NCBI GenBank assembly: GCA_002682825.1
Contig: NOKP01000010.1
Span: 744,001-808,000 of the forward strand
Direction of reading: 5' to 3'
DNA length: 64,000 nt
DNA from: Neonectria sp. B-13
Lineage: Eukaryota > Ascomycota > Sordariomycetes > Hypocreales > Nectriaceae
A program made the translations under genes and the position numbers. The notes under the pieces were generated by a model. It was not told the origin of the DNA. It made no database searches and worked only from the letters and a program-made list of their open reading frames with translations. Within the stretch, counting starts at the first letter, position 1. The number at the start of each line of letters is the position of its first letter. Shown in pieces: positions 51,801-62,474 of this stretch.

Positions 51801-53749
51801 AGTCAAGACCTTCATTGCTGCAACTTGCAAGTGGGTCAACGGTTGAGAAGGCACTAGCATCGACGGGATGTGCTAGAGATGGGATACAGCACGTATTGTG
51901 GCGGTAGACCTCGCGCTAGGCTGGCGAGGGCGGAATTGCTCTCTTCATTACCACCAGTTCAGTGGGCTTGAGAGGAGGCGCCACCCTTTGGTGGTGGGGT
52001 TGAGTCTGGACCCGCTCCAAGATCGGAAGAGCTGTTAGATCCAGACTCGACAAGGATGCCACCGGTTTGGACCGACCACGAGGGCCAGTCGCTAAGGCTA
52101 GTTGCCGATCTATCGCCTTGAACGGGCACCAACCAAGGCCAAGCGACAGGCTGGGCGTTGAGGCATTGTGAAATCGTACGTGTTGGAGATGCGTGGCTGA
52201 CAAGCGATCCTTGAGGTTCCTTATTTGGGGGGGTGGTAGTTTAAAATCCGGATTTTCAACGGGCGGATTCCCTGCCCAGCCTTTGTAGACACTGGAACTT
52301 CGTGATGGCCAGTGCTAAAATGTCGAAAACCTCCGAGGCGGGGAGTTGCTTAATGACAAAGTGGGAATAAATACAGGCATGAGGCCGAGGATGATGAAGC
52401 CCTAGAGCTGCTCACTGCAGCAAGAAGCTGGTCTGGCTCACCGCTCAACAGACAGCGACCGATGGTTGGCGTCAGAGTCAGAGTCAGGTTGACACTCGCC
52501 AGTCGCACTCCAACACAACGCAGCACAACATAACACACCTGTCCTTGTCGCAGACAACGAGCCAGAGGATGGGACGGAACTTGAGCGGGGGCGTGTGGCA
52601 AGATGCATGGCCACGCCAGCCACAGACAGGGCCGAGCCCGCCGTTGAGTTGAATTACCTACTCCAATGGGGTTTGACACGATGGAGCCGGTTGGCTGCGA
52701 GTAGGGCACTAACTTAAGTGCGTCCCAAACGGTTGGAGACCTTGAACAGAGAGGGACGGTCGTTCCTGAGGCAGGACTTGGGCGTCGCCGTGCCTGAGGG
52801 GAGAGGATCGATGGCTAGGGTGGTAGAAGCTATGCGATCTCGGGACAAGAAAAGCACTGGAACGCCGCGTGATACCCTTCTATGGGGAACAATTCCGGGA
52901 CGACGGACGGCGGACGACAGAGCCATATGCCGGCAATGACGAAGAGACGGCGATCAGAGGAGAGAGGAGTAGGAACCAAGTCGTATCGAAGCCGGCGGAG
53001 ATGATGGGCCTGGCCTTCGCATTCCGGGGGATAGCGGGTTGAGGAGCGGGCGAATCGGTGCCAAAGTCGGCATCGGAGCGACCGGGGCCGAGGAAATGGT
53101 GCAGCTGACGTTACATACTTCGTACTTCGTACAGTCCATGGAGGCTGGAGAGCGGGTAGACTTGAGGGAGAAGAGGTTGGTGTGACGAACAGATTCCCTG
53201 GGCTGATCGATTGGTGCTCTCTTCGAATGGGTCACGGCAGGGGGCCACGATGTCCTGCAGGCGTAGTCTGTAGTGAAGGTAGGACATCTCGTCATCTCGT
53301 CATCTCGTGTGTCGGCGGCCAGCAATCCCGAATGGTGGATTGGTGGAAGAGCGAGCTGAGGTCAGGGAAGCGGGACATTGACTGGGTCTTCTAGAGTCCT
53401 GGGAAGGCAAGTCGTTGGGTTAGCAAGTCGTTGCTTTTTCCATGTCTCGGTCTCGGGTTCTCAGAGCCGTCAAAGGGGAGCGGAAGGAATGTTCATGGGT
53501 TCATCCCATCATCATCATCCACAAGCAGCTTGTGGTTTTGGTGTTGGGCTGGCTAACCGGGGTTGGGAGGGGAAAAGCATGTGCCAGGGTCCCCAGCAAC
53601 GGTAATCCATGGAGCAGGAGACGAACAGACCAAAGAAGAAGGAAGGAGGGGTTGGGATCGTGTTTCAGATGTCCCAATTTCGACATGGGGGTGTGATTCA
53701 GCGATTCAGCGGTTCAGCCAGCCTGGCAGGTTCTTGCCACCTGCTTGCT

Positions 53750-53767
53750 GCCAGGCAGGCAGGCAGG
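53750..53767. repeat. GGCA tandem repeat
   Basis: CAGGCAGGCAGGCAGG-type units, with related isolated units at 53838-53845. Simple repeat. Confidence 0.7.
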
Positions 53768-56700
53768 TTCCCGGTCAACAACCAGAAAATACCTGAGAGC
53801 TTGACTTACTACCTTAGATCTTAGATGCCTTACTAGGCAGGCAGGTGTTCGTACTAACTTGAGTGCCTTGCTTGCCAGTCAAACGCCGAACATGTTCGAC
53901 TTGAAAACAGAGACGTAACAGCTGGTAGGTGGCAGGTGCGTTTGACGCACACGGCTGCCTTGGTTGGCTGGTTGCCCATGCTTGACTGGGGTTTCTCTTC
54001 TGAACTGTGGCTGTTAGGCTGAGAACGCGGACCGAAAGTGGCTGGTTGGTTGGTTGAATTCCTCGGGTGGGCCAGGCCTGCCCTGAATCTCGCCACTTCC
54101 ATGATAATTTAGTAGTACTTTATATCCGTAAGTACGAAGTACTTCGTGCCTGCCAACAAAACCCAATTGAGCCAGCCCGCGATCACTCCCAGCAAGGTTA
54201 CCTTAGCTATCCGCAACAACAACAATCAACAATCCTCGCGTCTGTTGACGCCCAAAACAACCAATGGCATTGTCCCCTGCCGGAGATCAAGAGGGTTTCA
54301 TAGCCCTAGGTAGCCCGGCCCATTGGCCTTATCCCAAGTTGAAAGGTGAGGGGCAGGGAGGGGGCGGGGTGCGGTTATATCACCGCTGAGTCTATACACC
54401 AGAGCGCCTCGAGACGTAGGTACATTGCATGCCATGTCGGCACATTAGTCGACGTCAATGTCAGCTCTTCTGCGGTTCGACGACAACAAAAAGCATGCGG
54501 TGAATCAATCTCTGGATCATGCCCGGACCATGGTTGGCTAGCAGCGAGCAGGTGCTCATCCAACCCGCAGAACAAGCATGTGTATCCGCAACGGTCTCTG
54601 TCGAGCAGGACAGGGCATCCTGGGTTGAGGTTATTGCGTGTATGCAGCGGCTGACTTGGGCTGAGACTGAGACCGAGACCGAGACCAATTATGTCTGTTG
54701 TGACCAAAGGGACCAGAGATTGGGATGCTTGGCCGCTGGTGTTGGTGACATATCGAGCTCCACGAGAGGCTGAAAGGGAGAAGCCATTTCATCTCGTGCT
54801 GATTACCCAGTTGGTCAGTTGAGTGGTTCGGTTCGAGTCCGCCGCCCCTGGCTTATCACTCTCGAATTTTGACCCTGGGTACCTTACCTGAGGCAAGTTG
54901 AAAGCATGGAAGGTGGTGTACTGCTTGTTCGTCCTGCCCCAGCCAACAAGGCAGAAAAGCAGAAAGGCAGTCGGCAGAGGCGGCTTGATGCACACCGTCA
55001 GACCTGCCAAGCCTATGCTGTTTTGTGCTGTCCAAGTTGAGGCAAGGTAAGCTGTCCATTTGGTGTGAGGGAGGAAGGAAGACTAAACGCCGGTAGACAA
55101 GATGAGAAGACGACACGGCAACAGCATTGTGCTATTTTGGACTTTGTGAAACCATTATCCCTGTAGCCTTCAACCTTTCCTTCTTCATCCGGAGAAGACA
55201 CCGGGAAGGTGATACTTTCTTCAAGAGGACGACATGTTCCCATCTCGTCACACCTGGGTGCTAATGTTGGTCTTGGGGCATCCCACTTTCTCGCCACAGC
55301 ACCCTACAAGGCATCTCCTAGGCGCTTACTGCGTGCGTAGGTAGTGACACTGCTTCGTAGAGAATTGGATGACGGAACTTGCATCCGGTAGACGCATCAT
55401 GTCTGATCTTGGCAGATTGACCGGCTTACTTCCTAAGTGGGCTCCGGCGCGAACACGTCGCATGTAAAGGCTCAGGGCGTTTGTTATTGCACGGCCAGCA
55501 TGCCCTGGCCAGCGTCGCTGTAGCCACCATAGTTGTAGACTCGTATGGAGTGGTAGGCGGCCGGGAAGGTCGACATAGGTCCTGTGCTGCTTTGCTGTCT
55601 CAACCGCCGACGGATATCGGGGGCCAGGCTTGTGGGCGTGTGTTGGATGGTACGAAGTACAGATGTGTGTGTGCCCGCCGCGTTCGGGTGGGAGCGCCTA
55701 CACCTGTGCGCATTGCCTGTTGAACGCGGATGCGGGGCTAGGCAGGGAGCGCAGGACTCGACGAGGACAAGATAAGACGAAAGACATATGGACGACTGTT
55801 GTCGTGTCGACTTCCATGTTGTGCGACAAGGCCGGGTTCACCAGCTGGGTTAGGTACAGCGACGCTGGAAAACGCAGTGTGTGAAGGGTCGCGCCGCCTC
55901 TGGGGGGCTTGACCCAGCCACGTTACGAGTCGAGACTGAATCGGAACAAGTCTAAGACACATCTCCCACCCGTCTGGTTTTCTCCGGGAAGATCGTGCCC
56001 ATCCGCGCCTGTGTCTGATCGAGACCCTCGGGGGACCCAATTATCCATCCACAGTTAGGTTTGCCACTCCCAGAGTGGCCTAGCCATTCCACCTGGTCCA
56101 CAATCCTTGCAGATGGTCAAACACGGATGAGCCAATGTTACTCCGTCTCCCTCCCGCTGAGAGTGTGAATAGAAAGAGCTCTCAATGGGGTATGATCGAG
56201 ATCTTGTGCAGGGCTGCAACGGCACAATAATTAGTCGCTTATTACAGAATCAAGCCACAATCTCTCCATCGCGACTCTGGTCGTCGAGGCCACCTTGGAT
56301 CCTCCCGGTAGGTCCAGCGGCAGAGAAGTGAAAGTACCTACTGTGTAGGTAGTAGCAGAATGTGTGGTGGGGTGTCGGTTGTGGGGAGTTGTCGGCTTGG
56401 CCCATCCTGCCCAATGATGACGATGACGACGACTCTGAAGATGAGGACCAGAGGACCAGGAGGCTGACCGGGAGGGGAGGTTCAGGTCCAGGGGAAGCGA
56501 CGAGGGCAGCTGCAAATTGAATTAGGGCAGGACAGTGCGGCGCGACAACAACAGAACAGCAGAGAGAGTCGAGCAACTCGAGTTAGTTAGCCTCCGTTGG
56601 CTGCGAACGAATAATGAACAAGGCGAACGAAGCCCCTTCCAACGGCCAAACCAGACGGCACAAGACTTTCGGTCATCTCCTTGGCCACGCGCACCCGTTT

Positions 56701-57287
56701 CCGTTAGATGGACGGGTAGTTGTCATCGTGGGGCGCGGTGGCCAGGGCGGCGTGGGGCGCCATGATCCATCTCGCTGAACTTCTGAAGGACTGCGAAGTC
56801 TGTCAGAGTGTGGCTTGGCCCGGAGCCTGGTTTGACGAGCAGGCTGGTCACGTACCGCTCATGAGCGGCTCGTTATTGTCAGTCGTCGACTGGGAGTGGA
56901 CAACCTTGTCTGGGTCGCTTCAGCCGCCAAAGCTTACCTCTGTTTAGTGTTAGCGCGGGAGGGGGGAAGGGCTTCTCGGGATGCGGTTTTGGGCCTTGCA
57001 TGGACCTGGCTGGCGGCAGCAAACAATCCAGCAGGGCGAGGGTGCTTCGAAGGTTGTACATAGTATGTGGCGCTAGATCACAAATGATGACGATGTATGA
57101 TGTTGGAGCTGCTAATGGGCTTGGAGGATATTTGAACCTACTTTTTTCTGAGAGAGTCAGAATCTTGGCCGCCATCGTTGCTGGTTGGTGGATGAGAGCA
57201 CGATGTCGTGGTCGGGACAGATACGAAAGACACACGACCACAACTTGGAGGGAATATTCGGGCCAGTTACCTAAGGTAGGCAATGAC

Positions 57288-57308
57288 CTACTACTTAGTA
57301 AGTAGTAG
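57288..57308. repeat. 21-bp perfect palindrome
   Basis: The arms are CTACTACTTA and TAAGTAGTAG with one central G. It is intergenic and adjoins a TTACCTAAGGTAGG element at 57267-57280. Confidence 0.75.
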
Positions 57309-59917
57309 ACGAGAACTCAGATACGAAGTACTTGTCTTACTCATCCACGGGCGCTGGGGCAGAAAGAGCCAGGGAGAATTGGCCAAGAGCAGAGAAGAGA
57401 AGAAATGGGAGGCTGGTGCTTTGGGGCTGGTGCAGGCGACCGGAAGGCGGCAGAGAACGAAAGAACAAAGAAAGAAAGAAGGAAGGAAGGAACGATGCTA
57501 AAAAAGTCCAGCTACACATCACCGCATGCCATCCATGTGCTTGCTTGCCTGTTCGTCCACTCCCAACTCACCTTCACACTTAGACTCGCGCTCACACACC
57601 AACGCCGTAAGCCTCAACTGTCTGTGTTTACACGTACTCAGGTATCGTCTGTGGCACTTGCAGATTGCAGAACCGCAAACCACCCACACGCACACACTCA
57701 CGCCCCTCTGGCTCCACAAAGAGCTTAAGGTGCCATGGAGGCGGGCTCTAACAAGACGTTTTGGGTGGTTCTCAAGATCCACGCCCACTTCCCGCCCGGC
57801 GATTAACCCATAACCCTGGTCGACAGGCCGGCCCTTGCCCGCATGGACCAAGGACCTTGCCATGGATCTTTTCTTTCTTTCTAACCAGGCTAATCGCCCA
57901 GTCCCAGCCCCAGTATCTATCCAATCCCGTGCAGCCCAAATTCTCACTCACCCCAGGTCAGTGCCAGTGATCGTGCGAACCCTGCCGGTTTAGGAGGATC
58001 GACTAACCGGGCGTTGTTGGATTCGAGAAGAGAAAAAGAAAAAATACTCAACCATAAACGGATGAATACGAGAAACGCTATGGGTGGGACGTGAACAAGC
58101 GCCTAACATGGTTTACAACTCTTGTCGCAACTTTGTACACTTGGGCCATTCGTCATCCCGTCGGCCGCCTTGCTAAGGTAAGTATTTGGCTATTGCGGCT
58201 GGATCGCAATCCTGGGTCATGATGACGGGGATGGGTGCTTGCCGGACTTTCGTCTTGACTCCCCTCCATCACGACTCGACCACGCCATTGACGAGGTTCT
58301 TATCGATCACCATTTGCCGAATTTGCTGGACCGAGGAGCCTCCTTCAATGAAGACAGCCTAGAGAAAACGGGCACGTGAGCCACTCAAAAAGCTTCCGCC
58401 TCCTCCTGCCGGGCCCAATAGTCGATGCTAGTAAGCCGGTCATCCAGCCGCCTACCTTGCCTTCTTGACTCAAAAAGCCACAAGAGGCTCATGCTCTCCC
58501 ATATATGCAAATCCAATTCCTCTTCTTTGGTGGTCTCTGCTGCATCAACTTACATTAACACGCACTGAGCTCCAACACCCACCAATCCACACACTTCCAA
58601 AGTTCACACACACGCAGACTCACTCACACCTCTCTTACACCTCTTACACACACCCTCCCCCCCGGTTCATCGTGGCCCCTCCACTTCCCTCCTTTAGTCC
58701 CACATCCCTTGTTGGCTACTCTCTCTCTCACGCGCTTCTCCAGGGCTGGACAACTGGGCTCTTGTTCGTTCTCAGCCACTCTGCCCGTGCTGGTCTGCCA
58801 CGAGCGCTGCCACCTTATTCAAGTCACCAACAATTGCCACGATCCGCCTCTTTGACTTCTCCTACTGTACAGGGCCACAGTCCACATGCTCTAACAAGTA
58901 CGTATGGCTGATAGCCATTCATACAGTCACCCAGTTGCACTCGTTCCTTGCTGCTGTTAGTGGACGTACCCCGTGCCCGATCTGTCAATCTCTTCTGATA
59001 CACGCTTCCCATCCGGGACCCTAGTGAAATAATCCAGGCACACTCGCTTCTCCACACTGGCACGATTCCGCACCGGCCCTTGCCTGAATCTTCTATCGGC
59101 CTTGCAAGCTTGCACCTTTTCAAGCCTGGTCCCGGGCTTTTGGTTTTTCGGCCTGGTGGCCCTTGTGTCCGTGGCCCTCGTCTATAGGCCCTTGTGTGCG
59201 TGCGTGTGCGTGCGTGCGTGTGTGTCTAAGCTGTATGTCTGTGTGGCTCATACTAGGCCCTCTGTCCGTCCTCTAACTACTCTATTGTCCCTGGTCCCGG
59301 GCCTGCACTTGTCGAGGCCCAGTCAAGACCCGTGCAAGACCTAGGCGAAAACGACATCTCGGCGGCCGGCGGCCCTTGATGATGCATGTGGGCGTGTGTC
59401 GGCGTCTGCGAGGGCAGTGAGTGCGAGGACTCCATACACCATACATAGTACTTCTGCTGATCCTCAGCTTCCTTCCTTTCCTTTCCCCAGTCTTTTTCTT
59501 CCCTTTCCTCCTCCCTCCTCTTCCCACATATACTCCATACATACCTCCATCATCTCGTCCGTCTCGTCCACCTCATTCGTTCGTCTGGTGCCCGAACTGT
59601 TGGTCGACTCGACGCCTGTCCCCTGGCCTCCGCAACGCAACCTTCCCAATCCCCGTTCCCCGTCCCCATCCCCGTTGCACTTTCTCCGTCTCTGTCCTCG
59701 TACCGGCTCAGACGAGGAACTGACTGTGCTCAGATCCCGCCCATTGTCCATTCTGGGGCAGACAGGCCTGCGTCTCCGTCGAATATCACAAACGCCCGTT
59801 TATACACGCCGGCGGTACCTGCGTTGGAGTGGGTGCCCTGTGTCTGTGCCCTCTGTGGTGTCTGACTGAGGTGTAAGGTGTGAGGTGTGCCTCTTCTCTG
59901 CCACTCCCCAGGTCCCA

Positions 59918-60006
59918 ACTGCCACTGCCACTGCCACTGCCACTCCCCCCAACTGCCACTCCTCCCACTACCACTCCCTCAACTGCCACCACTGCCACCA
60001 CTGCCG
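59918..60006. repeat. CCACTG-type low-complexity repeat
   Basis: Repeats of ACTGCC/CCACTC over about 90 bp, apparently in the leader of the gene at 60675. Frames open here encode only Cys/His/Pro/Leu monotony. Confidence 0.7.
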
Positions 60007-60410
60007 CGCTCCTCTACTCCTCCATTCCGCCTCCCTGCTTCCCTTAGACCCCGTCCCTGCTTGTGTGGCTGGCTCTTTTTCGCTCCCGCTCCTGCTCGCG
60101 CTCTTCGCCTTCGCCCTCGCCCAACGACACTTGCTTCCTTCGCCCATGTTGCCCGGTGCCATGTGGCAGAGGTATCCATGAGATGAGCTTGGCCTTGCTG
60201 CCAACTGGTTTCATCTGCCCCGCCTGTTTCGACCGCCACAGCTCTGGAGCTGGCCGTGACATCCAGCTCGCATCCTGTCGTCTTATACAAAGCTTGCGTC
60301 CGCATCCACCTCGTATGCCTCTCCCTCTCGCTCTCTCTTTCCTGCTTACCTACTTTACTTCGCTTTCCTTTTCTCCTCCAACATCGTCAACAACCACCCT
60401 GACTCATCAA

Positions 60411-60475
60411 CTCCTTCCTTCCTTCCTTCCTCCCTCTCTCCCTCCCACACACCTCCCACACACCTCCCAACCCAA
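60411..60475. repeat. pyrimidine tract (CTTC)n / CACACCTCC
   Basis: CTTCCTTCCTTCCTTCC followed by CTCTCCCTCC and CACACCTCCC units, 200 bp before the ATG at 60675. Such CT tracts are common in strong or regulated fungal promoters and leaders. Confidence 0.7.
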
Positions 60476-60674
60476 TCAACTTAACTTGAACCCGTCACAC
60501 TTCATCCCATCTTGAATTGTCGTCATCCCAAGTCCCGAGTCCCAGCCCGTTCTTCTGCATCTGGCGGAACAGAAGGAGACTTCATCGTCAACCCCATCAC
60601 GCACTTGAAATAAACATTAATTCCCTGCTCGCCACACATGTCCCCACTGGTGTAGCCCCAGCTGCCACACAACG

Positions 60675-62240
60675 ATGCTTACCGTCAAGCAGCCACCAAC
60701 TTACGGCTACAAGTCCGTCCATGACCTGCCGACTCCGCCATCCACCTCTCGACCTTCTCCCCCATTGATCTACCAAGAGTCAATTCCCAAAGCGTTGCCC
60801 GTCACATATCGGAGTCACAGCCCGCCAAACCAGCCCATGTCGGCTCCTCACCGTGGTCTGCCTCCTCCGGCGGCCATGACCCTCCCTCCACAGCAGCCTC
60901 CAACCGCCGGCGTTCCTCCGCCTTCGCATCATCCGCCGCCTCCTCCGCCGCCTCCTCCCTCATTGGGCCCCAGTCACCAACAGAGGGATCTTTGGGCCCA
61001 ACTCCCAGCCCCGCCCCAGCAATGGCAGGGCGCCGAGGAACCTATGAAGCATTGGCTTCAGGCCAGAGCAGAGGAGGACAAGCGAAAACAGGAGGAAGAG
61101 CGTACGAGGCAGGAGAGCCTGCGCCTAGAGCAGCGAAAGGTCGAGATGGAGATGCTGCGAACCTCTCTGTCTGGCGGTATCCCTCCCGCGATGGTCCCCC
61201 TGGTCTTCGCCGGCATGGGGAGTGGAGGTGCCCTTTCACAGGCCGCACTCGAGTGGACGCAGCAATTCATGCCCCCATCCCAAGGCCCTCGGGCCCAACT
61301 CATGCCTCCCCAAGGAGCCGCCTCACCAGAACATCAGCGAGATGCGCAGCCCGCAATCCCCGGCCAGTACCACAATCTCCCACCGGTACCGCCTCCTGCA
61401 CCCCCTGGATATGCGTATGCCGGATCGCCAACGAGACCAAGAGGTCAGACAGTGGCCGGGACCATGGGCCGCCCCATGGGAGCAGTCTCGAACCTCCCGA
61501 GCATCAACACGAACATTCCCCAGCACGCACACGCCGGACCCCCTACGATGACATCGCACCAGCACATGCAGCAGGCCCAGCAGCATCAACCAGAGTCTCA
61601 AGCAAGCCCTTCGATATACTTCCACCACTGGCAACCACCAACGTCGCAAGCCAGCGGCAGCTCTAACCGACCGGGAAGCCCTTCTGGTTCGTCCAAGACC
61701 AAGAGAAAGCGAGATTCTCTGTAGGCTAACGTGGCTTCTGTGACCATAGGGGAGACTCCTAGAAAGCGCAAGGCCATGGGGCAACACCAGCCAGCTCCAT
61801 CTCCACCCCGGGGCGAGTCACGACTTCGATCTCCACCGCCGTTTGCCCAGAGCAGCCTGCCAAACCCGTCCCAGCGGGGACGACGCGGCCATACACGCCA
61901 GAGGAGCGATTTCTCGCCCTATCGATCTTCAGGCCCGGGGCGTGCTCGTCGAGAGAGCTTCGGAGGTCCCCTTCGCCGCATGTCGCCAATACGCAGCTCG
62001 ACACCCGGTCCGTTACAGGAGCGGATGGAAAGTGAGCGCAGCGAATCTCAGAAACATTCAGTCTCGTCAATGCTGTCAGAGGAGCCCCGACCGCCATCCC
62101 AACACTCGGTCCCTTCCCATGCTACTGGTGAGGGCGAGCACCGACATCGACGGACACCCCCGACCGAGTCCAAGGTGCATGTTGTGGTGGAGGGAACGGC
62201 ACGGTCGCGTGAGGGGACAGGGGAGGGTGCGGGAGCGTAA
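60675..62240 (+). CDS. Pro-rich coiled-coil protein, predicted nuclear, two exons
   Basis: Exon 1 is 60675..61686 and exon 2 is 61750..62240; the 63 bp intron has a GTTCGT donor, a GGCTAAC branch site and CATAG. The product is 500 residues. Removing the intron joins RPGSPSG to ETPRKRKAMG, giving a basic nuclear-localisation-like patch near residue 340. Residues 1-30 (MLTVKQPPTYGYKSVHDLPT) look conserved. A poly-Pro run lies at 87-95. A charged coiled coil covers about 128-164 (HWLQARAEEDKRKQEEERTR and ESLRLEQRKVEMEML), then a hydrophobic segment IPPAMVPLVFAGMGSGG, then LEWTQQFM. The rest is Gln/Pro/Ser-rich with many SP sites and RS/RG repeats. No DNA-binding domain is seen. I recall similar fungal-only proteins but cannot name the family. 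The very long upstream region suggests complex regulation. Confidence 0.85.
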
Positions 62241-62413
62241 TTTCTGGACGCGCTCCGTTCATTAATTAGCCCCACGCGCCCGTTGACCATTGCAAGAAAC
62301 CTCGTACCCATCTGAGACCCCTATGCGCAACTGAGATGAAGAGCCATTCCATCGAAGGAAGAGAACGATTCATGTCTCAGATATTCCTCCTGAGAACGGA
62401 CGGCTTGAGCCAT

Positions 62414-62474
<61 letters not shown>

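Larger units (their letters stand above)
48889..60674. other. 11.8 kb gene-free block upstream of the Pro-rich gene
   Basis: No frame in 49-57 kb shows consistent protein composition, family motifs or plausible splicing. It holds many dispersed palindromes (TACTTCGTA class at 51238, 53117, 54131, 55651 and 57322), GGCAGGCAGG repeats at 53750-53767, GACCGA repeats near 54666, and a 21-bp palindrome at 57288-57308. From 57.4 kb to the ATG at 60675 the strand becomes pyrimidine-rich with CA, CT and CCACTG tracts, which looks like a long 5' leader and promoter of the downstream gene. Confidence 0.5.

Noticed and set aside
54780..54850. Possible tRNA (GGTTCGAGTCC looks like a B box)
   Set aside because: No matching acceptor stem, D arm or anticodon stem could be formed upstream.
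58465..60515. Several plus-strand frames before the Pro-rich gene
   Set aside because: They translate CT, CA and CCACTG tracts into Pro/Ser/Leu/His monotony; better read as leader or promoter.
61731..61749. Separate downstream gene after the apparent stop of the Pro-rich frame near 61724
   Set aside because: A GTTCGT..CATAG intron with a CTAAC branch site joins the two frames exactly, so they form one gene; the 29-nt alternative intron is too short.
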